Below are positions 1 to 7,899 of a stretch of 64,000 nt of DNA, one piece after another. A program made the position numbers and the translations under genes. The notes below the pieces were generated by a model that was given only the letters and a program-made list of their open reading frames with translations, had not been told where the DNA came from and searched no databases. Position 1 is the stretch's first letter, and each line of letters starts with the position of its first letter. Source of the DNA: Naasia aerilata (GTDB taxonomy: Bacteria; Actinomycetota; Actinomycetes; Actinomycetales; Microbacteriaceae); NCBI RefSeq assembly GCF_030296595.1, contig NZ_AP027731.1, forward strand, positions 1,488,001-1,552,000, in the 5' to 3' direction.

Positions 1-1
1 C

Positions 2-1438
2 GGGGGAATCATGAGCGCAACGCTCGGCACCCTCCTCCAGCAGCTCGAACCCACCTGGAAGATCGCCCTCTACGAGCGGCTCGGCGCGGTCGCGGAGGAG
101 AGCAGCAACCCGTGGAACAACGCGGGCACGGGCCACGCGGCGTTCTGCGAGCTGAACTACACGCCGGAGCGCCCCGACGGGCGGCTCGACATCCGCAGCG
201 CCATCAAGGTGAACGAGCAGTTCCAGATCTCGCGCCAGTTCTGGTCGCACCTGGTCTCCTCTTCGCGCCTCCCCGACGGGGCCGCCTTCATCAACTCGAC
301 GCCGCACATGACCTTCGTGCGGGGCGCCGAGAACGTCCGCTTCCTGCGCCAGCGCTACCTGGCGCTCAAGGACGAGCCGCTGTTCGAGGGTCTCGAGTAC
401 TCCGACGACCCGTACGTGATCCACGAGTGGGCGCCGCTGCTGATGGAGGGCCGCCGCAAGGACGAGCCCGTCGCGGCCACGCGCATCGAGGCGGGCACGG
501 ATGTCGACTTCGGCGCTCTCACGCGCGAGCTCGTGGACCGGCTGACCGCAGGCGGCGCCGACCTGCACCTCAACGCCGAGGTCCGCGGTCTGCGCCAGGA
601 CGCGGACGGCCTCTGGCGCGTCTCGGTCCGGGAGCGCGGGGCCGGCACCACGGAGGTGCGCGCGCGCTTCGTCTTCGTCGGCGCCGGCGGCTGGGCTCTC
701 AAGCTGCTGCAGAAGTCGCGGATCCCGGAGGCCCGCGGCTACGGCGTCTTCCCCATCAGCGGCCAGTTCCTGCGCACGGACGACCCCGAGGTCGTCCGCA
801 GGCACAACGCGAAGGTGTACGGCAAGGCGTCTGTCGGCGCTCCCCCGATGTCGGTGCCGCACCTCGACACCCGCATCATCGAGGGCCAGGCGTCGCTGAT
901 GTTCGGCCCCTACGCCGGCTTCAGCCCGAAGTTCCTCAAGAAGGGCTCGCTCCTCGACCTCTTCGGGTCGGTCAAGCCGCACAACCTCATCCCGCTCCTC
1001 GCGGTGGCGAAGGACAACCTGGGCCTCCTCAAGTACCTGATCGGCGAGCTGCTCGCCACGCGGGGGAAGAAGTTCGCGAGCCTGCGCGAGTTCTATCCGG
1101 AGGCGAAGGAGGGCGACTGGAGGCTCATCGTGGCCGGCCAGCGGGCGCAGGTCATCAAGCCGGACAAGCGCAAGGGCGGCGTCCTCCAGTTCGGCACTGA
1201 GGTCATCGCGGCGGCCGACGGCTCGATCGCCGGCCTGCTCGGCGCGTCGCCGGGCGCCTCCACGGCGGCGCCGATCATGTTCGACCTCCTGCGGCGATGC
1301 TTCCCCACGCGCTACGGCGGCTGGCAGCCGCAGCTCAAGGAGATGGTCCCCACCTACGGCACCCTCCTCTCGAAGTCGCCCGAGCGGGCGGAAGAGGTCG
1401 CCGAGGTGACGGCGAAGGCGCTCCGGCTCACCGCGTAG
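2..1438 (+). CDS. mqo: Malate:quinone oxidoreductase (5' end outside window)
   Basis: FAD-dependent, membrane-associated enzyme that oxidises malate to oxaloacetate and passes the electrons to quinone, a TCA-cycle/respiratory-chain link. The frame is open to the left edge and reads G-G-I-M-S-A-T-L-G, which matches the end of the family's N-terminal dinucleotide fold ([10 protein letters not shown]), so Met at base 11 is internal and the real start lies upstream. About 478 residues are visible; the family is usually about 490-500. Conserved blocks include [17 protein letters not shown] near residue 40, SGQFLRTDD and [13 protein letters not shown] in the middle, and the C-terminal [10 protein letters not shown]. 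No frame break. Followed 56 bp later by a separately controlled gene. Very sure of the family. Confidence 0.95.
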   Translation, partial: GGIMSATLGTLLQQLEPTWKIALYERLGAVAEESSNPWNNAGTGHAAFCELNYTPERPDGRLDIRSAIKVNEQFQISRQFWSHLVSSSRLPDGAAFINSTPHMTFVRGAENVRFLRQRYLALKDEPLFEGLEYSDDPYVIHEWAPLLMEGRRKDEPVAATRIEAGTDVDFGALTRELVDRLTAGGADLHLNAEVRGLRQDADGLWRVSVRERGAGTTEVRARFVFVGAGGWALKLLQKSRIPEARGYGVFPISGQFLRTDDPEVVRRHNAKVYGKASVGAPPMSVPHLDTRIIEGQASLMFGPYAGFSPKFLKKGSLLDLFGSVKPHNLIPLLAVAKDNLGLLKYLIGELLATRGKKFASLREFYPEAKEGDWRLIVAGQRAQVIKPDKRKGGVLQFGTEVIAAADGSIAGLLGASPGASTAAPIMFDLLRRCFPTRYGGWQPQLKEMVPTYGTLLSKSPERAEEVAEVTAKALRLTA

Positions 1439-1470
1439 CCCTCCAGCCGTCGCGCCTGCTTGACGTTCGT

Positions 1471-1486
1471 TCGAACGTATGTTCGA
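1471..1486. promoter_or_regulatory. LexA-type SOS box
   Basis: Perfect palindrome TCGAACGTATGTTCGA, matching the Gram-positive/actinobacterial LexA operator (CGAAC-N4-GTTCG). It lies 8 bp before the GTG start of the radical SAM gene, so a bound repressor would block that transcript. As I recall, the M. tuberculosis homologue Rv2578c has been listed among DNA-damage-induced genes, which fits. Confidence 0.85.
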
Positions 1487-1494
1487 ATGAGCAG

Positions 1495-2541
1495 GTGCGA
1501 TGGAGTGGCCAGGAGCTCGGAGTCGAGCAGACCGACGCCCTGCCGGGCCTTGCACGCCTGAACAACCTGGTGCGGTCGGTGCGGACGCCGGAGTTCGCCG
1601 GCATGACGTTCCATGAGGTGCTCGCGAGGAGTGCGCTCAACAAGGTGCCGGGACCGGAGCGGTGGGGCTGGGGCTGGACCATCAACCCCTACCGCGGCTG
1701 CAGCCACGCCTGCACCTACTGCTTCGCCCGGCCCACCCACAAATACCTGGACCTCGACGAGGGCGCCGACTTCGACAGCCAGATCATCGTGAAGATCAAC
1801 GTGGCCGAGGTGCTCCGCAAGGAGCTCGCGTCGCCGAAGTGGGAGGGTCGCCCGGTCGCGCTCGGCACCAACACTGATCCCTATCAGCGTGCCGAGGGCC
1901 GGTATCGCCTCATGCCGGAGATCCTCACCGCCCTCGCCGATTCGGGCACGCCCATCTCGATCCTCACCAAGGGCACCCTGCTCCGGCGCGACCTCGACCT
2001 CCTCACCGAGCTGGCGGAGCGCGTTCCGGTCGACCTCGGCATGTCGATCGCGGTCTACGACGACGAGCTGCAGCAGTCAGTCGAGCCCGGCACGCCGACT
2101 ACGGCCGCGAGGCTCGCGACCGTCGCCGCTGCTCGTGAGCGGGGGCTCCCCTGCAGCGTGTTCGTGATGCCCGTGCTGCCCTACCTCACCGACACCAAGG
2201 CGCACCTCGACAGGGCGCTCGGGATGATCGCCGAGTCCGGCGCCAGCTCGGTGCTGCACTCCGCCCTGTATCTCAAGCCGGGCACGAAGGAGTGGTACCT
2301 GGCATGGCTTGACCGGGAGCATCCGGAGCTCACGGGACGGTATCGCCAGCTGTACGCCCGCGGAGCGTACGCGCCGAAGGAGTACCGGCAGTGGCTGGCC
2401 GCCAAGCTGGCCCCGCTGATGCGGAAGCATGGTCTGACGACCGGGCGCACTGACCCCGCGACGGGGGCCGTCCTGTCCAGCGGCGCACTCGTGGACCCGG
2501 CGCGCCTCGCGGCTCCCTCGCCTCTGCCGACCCTTTTCTGA
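1495..2541 (+). CDS. Rv2578c-family radical SAM protein
   Basis: Radical SAM enzyme binding a [4Fe-4S] cluster through CSHACTYC (Cys 69, 73, 76 from the chosen start); the substrate of this family is not established. It is related in layout to SplB-like 'Rv2578c family' proteins of about 340-350 aa; this one is 348 aa. Start: the GTG giving V-R-W-S-G-Q-E-L-G was chosen because the family begins M-R-W-x-G-Q; the open frame extends further upstream but into the mqo gene. Other conserved pieces are TFHEVLARSALNKVP, ALGTNTDPYQ and SILTKGTLLRRD. The LexA-type box immediately upstream suggests DNA-damage control. Function in repair is inference. Confidence 0.9.
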   Translation: MRWSGQELGVEQTDALPGLARLNNLVRSVRTPEFAGMTFHEVLARSALNKVPGPERWGWGWTINPYRGCSHACTYCFARPTHKYLDLDEGADFDSQIIVKINVAEVLRKELASPKWEGRPVALGTNTDPYQRAEGRYRLMPEILTALADSGTPISILTKGTLLRRDLDLLTELAERVPVDLGMSIAVYDDELQQSVEPGTPTTAARLATVAAARERGLPCSVFVMPVLPYLTDTKAHLDRALGMIAESGASSVLHSALYLKPGTKEWYLAWLDREHPELTGRYRQLYARGAYAPKEYRQWLAAKLAPLMRKHGLTTGRTDPATGAVLSSGALVDPARLAAPSPLPTLF

Positions 2542-2543
2542 GC

Positions 2544-2593
2544 TGTACCCCGCTCGTGCGACAGGCGGGCGCGGTCCGGGCGAATGGGGTACA
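2544..2593. repeat. Inverted repeat upstream of kinase operon
   Basis: Arms TGTACCCC (2544-2551) and GGGGTACA (2586-2593) separated by 34 bp, just after the radical SAM stop and before a -10-like CATAAT at 2611-2616. It could be a pair of half-sites for a regulator or a weak terminator stem; no T-run follows. Confidence 0.35.
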
Positions 2594-2693
2594 AATAGTT
2601 CGCGGACTGCCATAATCGGGAGAGACGGCCGACGGCCGCCGCGATCCATTCCATCTCCCGATCCGGGCGCGAGCCCACCCGACAAGAGGTCCC

Positions 2694-3938
2694 GTGTCCC
2701 TCGGTCTGCCCGGCCATCTCGCGCCACGCGCGGTGAGTGCGGGCATCGCGCGCGCGTCGCACGTGATCGCGGCGGCGTGCCTGCTCGGCGCCACCGCGGC
2801 CACGGTGATGCAGCAGGCCGTCGCGCCGGCGCGGGTCATCTGGCCGGCCCTGCTGCCGCTGGTTCTGATCGGCCTTCTCCTCCTCGCCGTCGATCGCCAT
2901 CGGTCACGCCTGTGGGTGGGCGCCTACCTGGTGCTCGGTGCCGCCCTTGCCTACCTCTACGCGGCGATCTGCCTCGTCCAGGTTCCCGTGCTGACCACCT
3001 CCGGGGCCTGGGTCTTCACGATGCTCAAGGTGGCGCTGGTCATGTCGGGCGCGGTCGGCGTCCGGCCGGTCGGCGCGATCCTCCCGCCGATCGCCGGGTA
3101 CGTCCTCGGCGAGGCGTCGATGGGGCTCGCCGCCGTGGAGACGGGCAAGCCGGTCGGCCTCGACATCACGGCGGCCCTCGCCGCCGTGCTGGTCGTCGTG
3201 GTCGCGGTCGCGACGACGCTGAGCCGCCCGGCAGCCCGAAATGCCCAGCCTGCGCTGCACCGCGCGGCGCGGGACGAGCGGATCGCGGAGCTGCGATCCC
3301 AGGTGGAGGCGCGGGCAGCGGCGCTCCTGCACGACACGGTGCTCAGCGACCTGGCCGCGATCGCCTCCGCGCCGACCGGGCGGATCGCACCCGGCCTGGC
3401 GGAGCGCCTCACGGGCGACCTCGAGGTCATCATCGGACAGGACTGGTCGGACACCCCTTCCCAGGGCCCGAGTCCTGACACGGGCGAGTGGGCGGCGAGC
3501 GGTCTCGCGCAGGCGGTCGAGGACGGCCGCGCCCTCGGCCTCGATGTCACGGTGTCGGGAGACCCCTCCTCGCTCGCCGCGCTGTCCCGCTCCGTGGACG
3601 ACATGCTCGGTCTCGCCGTGCGGCAGCTCCTCGTCAACGTGCACAAGCACTCGGGCGAGCGCGAGGCGGAGGTCGTCGTCTATGCCGGCGCAGGCATGGT
3701 CTCGGTCATGGTCATCGATGCCGGCCGCGGATTCGACGAGGCCGCTACGGCGCGCGACCGCTTCGGCCTTCGCACCTCGGTCCGGTCGCGCATCGAATCG
3801 GTCGGCGGGCGCGTGCAGGTGTGGTCGGCGCCCGGTCGCGGAACGTCGGTGCTGCTGCAGGTTCCGGACGAGTCGGCAGTCGAGGTCGCTCCCGCGCCGA
3901 CGGGCAACGACTCCGTGCCGAGTGGAGACCAGCGGTGA
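2694..3938 (+). CDS. Sensor histidine kinase (NarL/DesK-type)
   Basis: Membrane sensor kinase, 414 aa, GTG start. Five or so hydrophobic segments fill residues 22-177. The phosphoacceptor helix carries HDTVLSDL (His213), typical of HisKA_3-type kinases that partner LuxR-family regulators. The ATPase domain has an N-box-like QLLVNVHKHSGE, a G1 box DAGRGFDE and a G2-like RFGLRTSVRSRIESVGG, followed by GRGTSVLLQVP. First gene of a three-gene run: its TGA overlaps the GTG of the next gene by 4 bp, and the response regulator follows. The signal sensed is unknown. A -10-like CATAAT at 2611-2616 may start the operon. Confidence 0.85.
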   Translation: MSLGLPGHLAPRAVSAGIARASHVIAAACLLGATAATVMQQAVAPARVIWPALLPLVLIGLLLLAVDRHRSRLWVGAYLVLGAALAYLYAAICLVQVPVLTTSGAWVFTMLKVALVMSGAVGVRPVGAILPPIAGYVLGEASMGLAAVETGKPVGLDITAALAAVLVVVVAVATTLSRPAARNAQPALHRAARDERIAELRSQVEARAAALLHDTVLSDLAAIASAPTGRIAPGLAERLTGDLEVIIGQDWSDTPSQGPSPDTGEWAASGLAQAVEDGRALGLDVTVSGDPSSLAALSRSVDDMLGLAVRQLLVNVHKHSGEREAEVVVYAGAGMVSVMVIDAGRGFDEAATARDRFGLRTSVRSRIESVGGRVQVWSAPGRGTSVLLQVPDESAVEVAPAPTGNDSVPSGDQR

Positions 3939-5086
3939 CCGGGCGCGAGGAGACGCTTCAGGCCCTCGATCCGCTCGGCGCGCTCGCCGGACGGCCGCTG
4001 ACGGTCCTGGGCGCACTGGCCGCCACAGGCGTGGCGATCGTCCTCACCGCGGTGCATGGGCGGGAGGTGGGGAACGTCCCCCTCGGCGTCCTCGCCGTCG
4101 CATGCTGCGTGGCCGCCTGCCTCGTGCTCCTGCGGGCAACGGACCCCAGGCGCGCGCCCGTGCGACGTCGCTCCGCGGTGACCGTCGTGGCCCTGGGTGT
4201 CGTCGCGAACGCCGTCGCCGCACTGTCCGCCTGGGGTCAGAACTCCCTGGTGCGGGACGACTGGGGACCGGTCGTCCTCGGGCTGCTGCTCCTGTCGCTC
4301 TGTCCCTACCGTCCTCCTGCGGAGATCCGGACGCTCACGGTGCTCGCCGGTCTCGGAGTCGCCGTCATCACGGTCATCGAGAGCCCATTCTTCGTGACCC
4401 AGCTGCCGCCGATCATCTTCGTGGCGATCGCGGTCGTGCCGGTCGTCGCCCTCGGCTTCGGGGGAGCGGCGTTCTCCACCTCGGTGCTGAGCCGGCTGGA
4501 GCGGTGGCGCGCGCGAGCCGAGAAGGCGTCCCGCCTGCACGTGGAGCAGCAGGAGGAGGGCATCGTGCGCTCGGTCCAGCAGGGCCGCGTGAGCATCCTC
4601 AATCGCGACGTCGTGCCCCTGTTCGCCGATCTTGTCGCAGGTGGCGAGGTCACCGCCGAGCACGCGCGCCGCGCCACGGAGGTGTCATCCGCGATCCGAG
4701 CCCTCATGGTCGCGGAGACGGAGCGCTCCTGGCTGGACGACCTCCTCGTTCCGACGGCCAGCGCGTCGGGCTCGGCGGTGTGGGCATCACCGGTCAGCGA
4801 CCCTGACCACGTGGCCGACGCCATGGACTTCGACCAGCGCTCCGCGATCCGGGCGCTCATCACCGCGCTCGTCGATCGCGCGGCCGTGCGCGACCTCGCC
4901 CTCGCCCTGCGGCGCTCCGGGCATGAGGTCAGCGTCCTGCTCCGCTGCAGCACCGAGCTCGACAGCCCCTCCCTCTCGACCCGCCTCGCCCCGTATGTCG
5001 CCGTCCTTCGCGCCGTCTTCGACAACCTCGTCGTCGAACCGGTTCCTCCCCAGCTGACCATGAGGTTCACCTATGTCACCGACTGA
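3935..5086 (+). CDS. Kinase-like membrane protein lacking ATPase motifs
   Basis: 383 aa, starts at the GTG overlapping the kinase stop. The N-terminal half (to about residue 190) is hydrophobic with several membrane segments. The cytoplasmic half begins with a coiled-coil-like stretch (VEQQEEGIVRSVQQGRVSI) where a kinase dimerisation helix would sit, then a region (DFDQRSAIRALITALVDRAA) laid out like an N-box but without the Asn and without D-x-G-x-G. I infer a degenerate kinase that pairs with its upstream neighbour; no close family is recognised. It overlaps the response regulator by 14 bp, so all three are translated together. Confidence 0.7.
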   Translation: MTGREETLQALDPLGALAGRPLTVLGALAATGVAIVLTAVHGREVGNVPLGVLAVACCVAACLVLLRATDPRRAPVRRRSAVTVVALGVVANAVAALSAWGQNSLVRDDWGPVVLGLLLLSLCPYRPPAEIRTLTVLAGLGVAVITVIESPFFVTQLPPIIFVAIAVVPVVALGFGGAAFSTSVLSRLERWRARAEKASRLHVEQQEEGIVRSVQQGRVSILNRDVVPLFADLVAGGEVTAEHARRATEVSSAIRALMVAETERSWLDDLLVPTASASGSAVWASPVSDPDHVADAMDFDQRSAIRALITALVDRAAVRDLALALRRSGHEVSVLLRCSTELDSPSLSTRLAPYVAVLRAVFDNLVVEPVPPQLTMRFTYVTD

Positions 5087-5813
5087 CCCCCTCGCCGTCC
5101 CCACGACCACCGGGAGCATCCCGACGCTGATCGGGGGCGCCAAGCTCGCGCGGGAGCCGCATCCCGAGGGGTCGGCGCCCGTGCGGCTGGCGATCCTCGA
5201 CGATCACGAGGTCCTGCTCGACAGCCTGACCAGCTGGATCGGCGCGAACGCGCCCGACTTCGAGGTCGTGCTGAGCGCCAAGACGTGGCTGGAGCTCGTG
5301 CACAGCGCCAACTTCCCCACGCAGCTGGTCTTCATCGACTTCCAGCTGAAGGAGCCGGTGTCGATCGAGGCCCGCGTGCGCACCTGTCGGGCCGCCGGCG
5401 CCAAGGTCATCGTGCTCAGCGGCCTCGACACGACGGAGGCCCGCGACCGGGCGCTGGCTGCCGGCGCGGCGGCATTCGTGTCCAAGTCGCAGCCGCTGCG
5501 CGAGGTCATGGACATCGCGCGCGGCATCATGGGAGTCTCCCGCGCCGAGGACCTGCAGAAGGACTGGCGGCCCCTGCCCATCGGCGCGAGCGACACCAAC
5601 CGACCCCGCCTGAGCCTCGGCGAGGCGGAGGCGCTGAAGCTCTACGTGGCGGGGCACTCGACCAGCGAGGTCGCATCGCTCATGAACGTGCAGTACGAGA
5701 CGGCCAAGACGTACCTCCGCCGCGTGCGCGAGAAGTACGCTAAAGCGAACCGCCCAGCGAGCCGGAAGGCCGACCTCATCCGTCGTGCCGCCGAGGACGG
5801 CTATCTGCAGTAG
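5073..5813 (+). CDS. LuxR/NarL-family response regulator
   Basis: 246 aa DNA-binding regulator. An extra 35-residue N-terminal tail precedes the receiver domain; acidic pair D43-D44 (LAILDDHE), phospho-acceptor D89 (VFIDFQ), switch Ser in VIVLSG and Lys138 in FVSKSQ are all present. The C-terminal GerE-type helix-turn-helix spans about 185-240 (LSLGEAEALKLYVAGHSTSE... YETAKTYLRRV). It is the output of the kinase pair encoded just upstream, with overlapping start. The receiver's FQL after the Asp instead of the usual M-P is a mild oddity seen in some family members. Confidence 0.88.
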   Translation: MSPTDPLAVPTTTGSIPTLIGGAKLAREPHPEGSAPVRLAILDDHEVLLDSLTSWIGANAPDFEVVLSAKTWLELVHSANFPTQLVFIDFQLKEPVSIEARVRTCRAAGAKVIVLSGLDTTEARDRALAAGAAAFVSKSQPLREVMDIARGIMGVSRAEDLQKDWRPLPIGASDTNRPRLSLGEAEALKLYVAGHSTSEVASLMNVQYETAKTYLRRVREKYAKANRPASRKADLIRRAAEDGYLQ

Positions 5814-5835
5814 GCGGCCCGACGAACGGACATCC

Positions 5836-6504
5836 GTGCCCAAGCTCTACTTCCGCTACGGCGCCATGAACAGCGGCAAGAGCACTGCTCTGCTGCAGGC
5901 CGCGCACAACTACGAGGAGCGGGGCCAGCACGTGCTGCTGGCGAAGCCGCAGCTCGACCGCAAGGGCGACCGCGACATCGTGTCGCGGCTCGGCGTGCGC
6001 CGCCCGGTCGACTTCACGATCTCCCCTGACGACGACGTGCTGCTCGCGTTCGAGCGGCGCCGCGCGGAGGTCAGGGCGCGCACGGGGGCCGACGTCGCCT
6101 GTCTCCTGGTGGACGAGGCCCAGTTCCTCACCGAGAATCAGGTCGACGACCTCCTCGGCATCGCCATCCTCGAGGGGATCCCGGTGATCGCCTACGGCAT
6201 CCGCACCGACTTCCGGACCGTGGCGTTCCCGGGCAGCCGGCGGCTGCTCGAGATCGCGCACAGCCTCGAGGAGCTGAAGACCATCTGCCGGTGCGGCCGG
6301 AAGGCCGTGTTCAACGCCCGCCGCGTCGGGGACCGGTACGTCTTCGACGGCGATCAGGTCGCCATCGACAGCTTCGAGAACGTGACCTACGAGTCGCTGT
6401 GCGGGCAGTGCTACCTGCAGGAGAGCGACGGCGTGCTGGGGCACATGCGAAGCGGCCCCGGAGCCTTCAGCTACGTGTCGGCCCCCGACCCCGACTTCAC
6501 GTAA
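5836..6504 (+). CDS. tdk: Thymidine kinase
   Basis: Phosphorylates thymidine to dTMP with ATP (pyrimidine salvage, cytoplasmic). 222 aa from the GTG that gives PKLYFRYGAMNSGKST; the frame is open further upstream into the regulator gene but this start puts the P-loop (GAMNSGKS, residues 9-16) at the usual place. Asp-Glu of the Walker B is in LLVDEAQFL; the zinc-binding lasso region has CRCGRK and CGQCYL. Intact and of normal length for the type II enzyme. Confidence 0.95.
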   Translation: MPKLYFRYGAMNSGKSTALLQAAHNYEERGQHVLLAKPQLDRKGDRDIVSRLGVRRPVDFTISPDDDVLLAFERRRAEVRARTGADVACLLVDEAQFLTENQVDDLLGIAILEGIPVIAYGIRTDFRTVAFPGSRRLLEIAHSLEELKTICRCGRKAVFNARRVGDRYVFDGDQVAIDSFENVTYESLCGQCYLQESDGVLGHMRSGPGAFSYVSAPDPDFT

Positions 6505-6550
6505 AGCCGGACCGCCGATATCGGCTATCCTTGTCGAGGCGAAAGCCGCT

Positions 6551-6606
<56 letters not shown>

Positions 6607-6624
<18 letters not shown>

Positions 6625-6874
6625 CCGAGTAGGAAGGGCCGGACCGGTGCAACCGGTCCGGCCCTTCTTCGTCGGTGGCGGTATCCGAGGAGATGCACGC
6701 TTGGGTGGGCCCCTTGCCGCCTGGGCCCACCGGGCACGCTTGCACGGGGAGTCCGACGCGTCGCGCAGCGACGTGGCGGCCGTGCGCAAGGGACAAATCC
6801 CGCTACCCCGACCAAGTAGGAAGGGCCGGACCGGTGCAACCGGTCCGGCCCTTCCTTGTCGGTAGCGGTGTCCG
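6607..6874 (+). repeat. Direct duplication of tRNA-Pro 3' end plus terminator
   Basis: An 81-bp segment starting in the T-loop of tRNA-Pro (CAAATCCCGCTACCCCGACC...) and running through the terminator to TCCG occurs at 6607-6687 and again at 6794-6874, with 76 of 81 positions identical by my count. The 106 bp between them hold a GGTGGGCCC/GGGCCCACC hairpin (6704-6731) and no gene. A tRNA 3'-end direct repeat is the layout left by tRNA-targeting integrases (attL/attR), but no integrase is nearby, so local duplication is equally possible. The 105 bp after the second copy, up to the metallophosphoesterase stop, show nothing further. Confidence 0.85.
6633..6667 (+). terminator. Terminator of tRNA-Pro
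   Basis: Perfect 16-bp stem, arms 6633-6648 and 6652-6667 with loop GCA, starting eight bases after the tRNA and followed by TTC. An almost identical stem occurs again at about 6820-6854 within the duplicated segment. Confidence 0.85.
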
Positions 6875-6979
6875 CCGCTGATTGAGGAGCTCGCGCAGCG
6901 AGCGTTTCGAAATCGACGAATCCGCGCGGCAGCAACCGGCGACAGCCCGCCGCCGAGCGGGGAGTCGGCTGTCTCTCGC

Positions 6980-7899
6980 TCAGCGGGGCCTGAGCGTGAG
7001 CAGGGTCGCCTCAGGCGGGCACGCGAAGCGCACGGGCGCGTAGATCGACGTGCCGAGACCCGCGGACACGTGCAGCCAGGCGGAGCGGCGCCGGGACATC
7101 CAGACGCTGAGGCCCTTCACCTGCTGACGCGGGATGTCGCAGTTGGTGACCAGCGCGCCGAAGCCCGGCACGCACACCTGACCGCCGTGCGTGTGCCCCG
7201 CCAGGATCAGCTCGGCGCCGCGGTTCGCGAACGCGTCGAGGATCCGGCGGTAGGGCGCGTGCGCGACGCCGACGAGCACCTCGGGCGAGCCGTCCCGGGA
7301 CTCCTCGAGGTCGTCGACGGCCGCCGCGACCCGGTCCAGGCGGTCGAGGCGGCGGTGCGGGTCGTCGACGCCGAAGAAGCCGATCGTGGTCCCGCGCACC
7401 TCGAGGTCCACCGCGGTGTTGTTCAGGTCGGTCCAGCCGAGGCTCGCGAAGTAGAGCCCGAGCCCCTCGATGTCGAGCCGGCGAGGCTGCTTGGGCGGCG
7501 CCGAGGCACCCGCGAAGTAGAGAAGGGGTTCTTCGGCTCAGGACCGAAGTAGTCGTTCGACCCCCACACGTACACGCCAGGGACGCCCGCGAACGGCGCC
7601 AGAGCCTCACGCAGGCCTTCGATGCCGCGCTCGTGCCCGAGGTTATCCCCGGTGGTGACGACCAGGTCGGGCTTGAGGGTCGCCAGCGAGCGGACGAACT
7701 CCTGCTTGCCGCGCTGCCAGGGCGCCATGTGCAGGTCGGAGAGGTGGAGCACCCGGATGGGCTTCGCCCCCGCGGGCAGGATGGGCACCGTCGCCCGGCG
7801 CAGCGTGAAGCGGTCCCGCTCCACGAGCGACCCGTACGCGAAGGCCGCGGCTCCGGCGGCGGCCGTGAGGGCGGCCGCGCGCCGGATCAGCCGGAGCAT
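6980..7899 (-). CDS. Membrane-anchored metallophosphoesterase (one presumed missing base)
   Basis: Calcineurin-like phosphoesterase of the YkuE/Rv3683 type. The N-terminus (MLRLIRRAAALTAAAGAAA) is a signal-anchor; metal-binding motifs are LHLSDLHM (D-x-H), TTGDN (GD), GSNDYFG (GN-type, Asn), VAHAP and AGHTHGGQ. The first half reads in one frame to about base 7521; restoring one C after NPF (NPFLYFAGAS) joins the second half, giving 306 aa, normal for the family. The start overlaps the end of the PBP gene by 13 bp, the usual actinobacterial order (PBP then phosphoesterase), which suggests a role in envelope phospho-substrates. I treat the break as a sequence error, not a pseudogene. Confidence 0.85.

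Noticed and set aside
11..1438. ATG at base 11 as the mqo start
   Set aside because: The upstream codons G-G-I belong to the conserved FAD-binding motif, so the Met is internal and the gene continues off the left edge.
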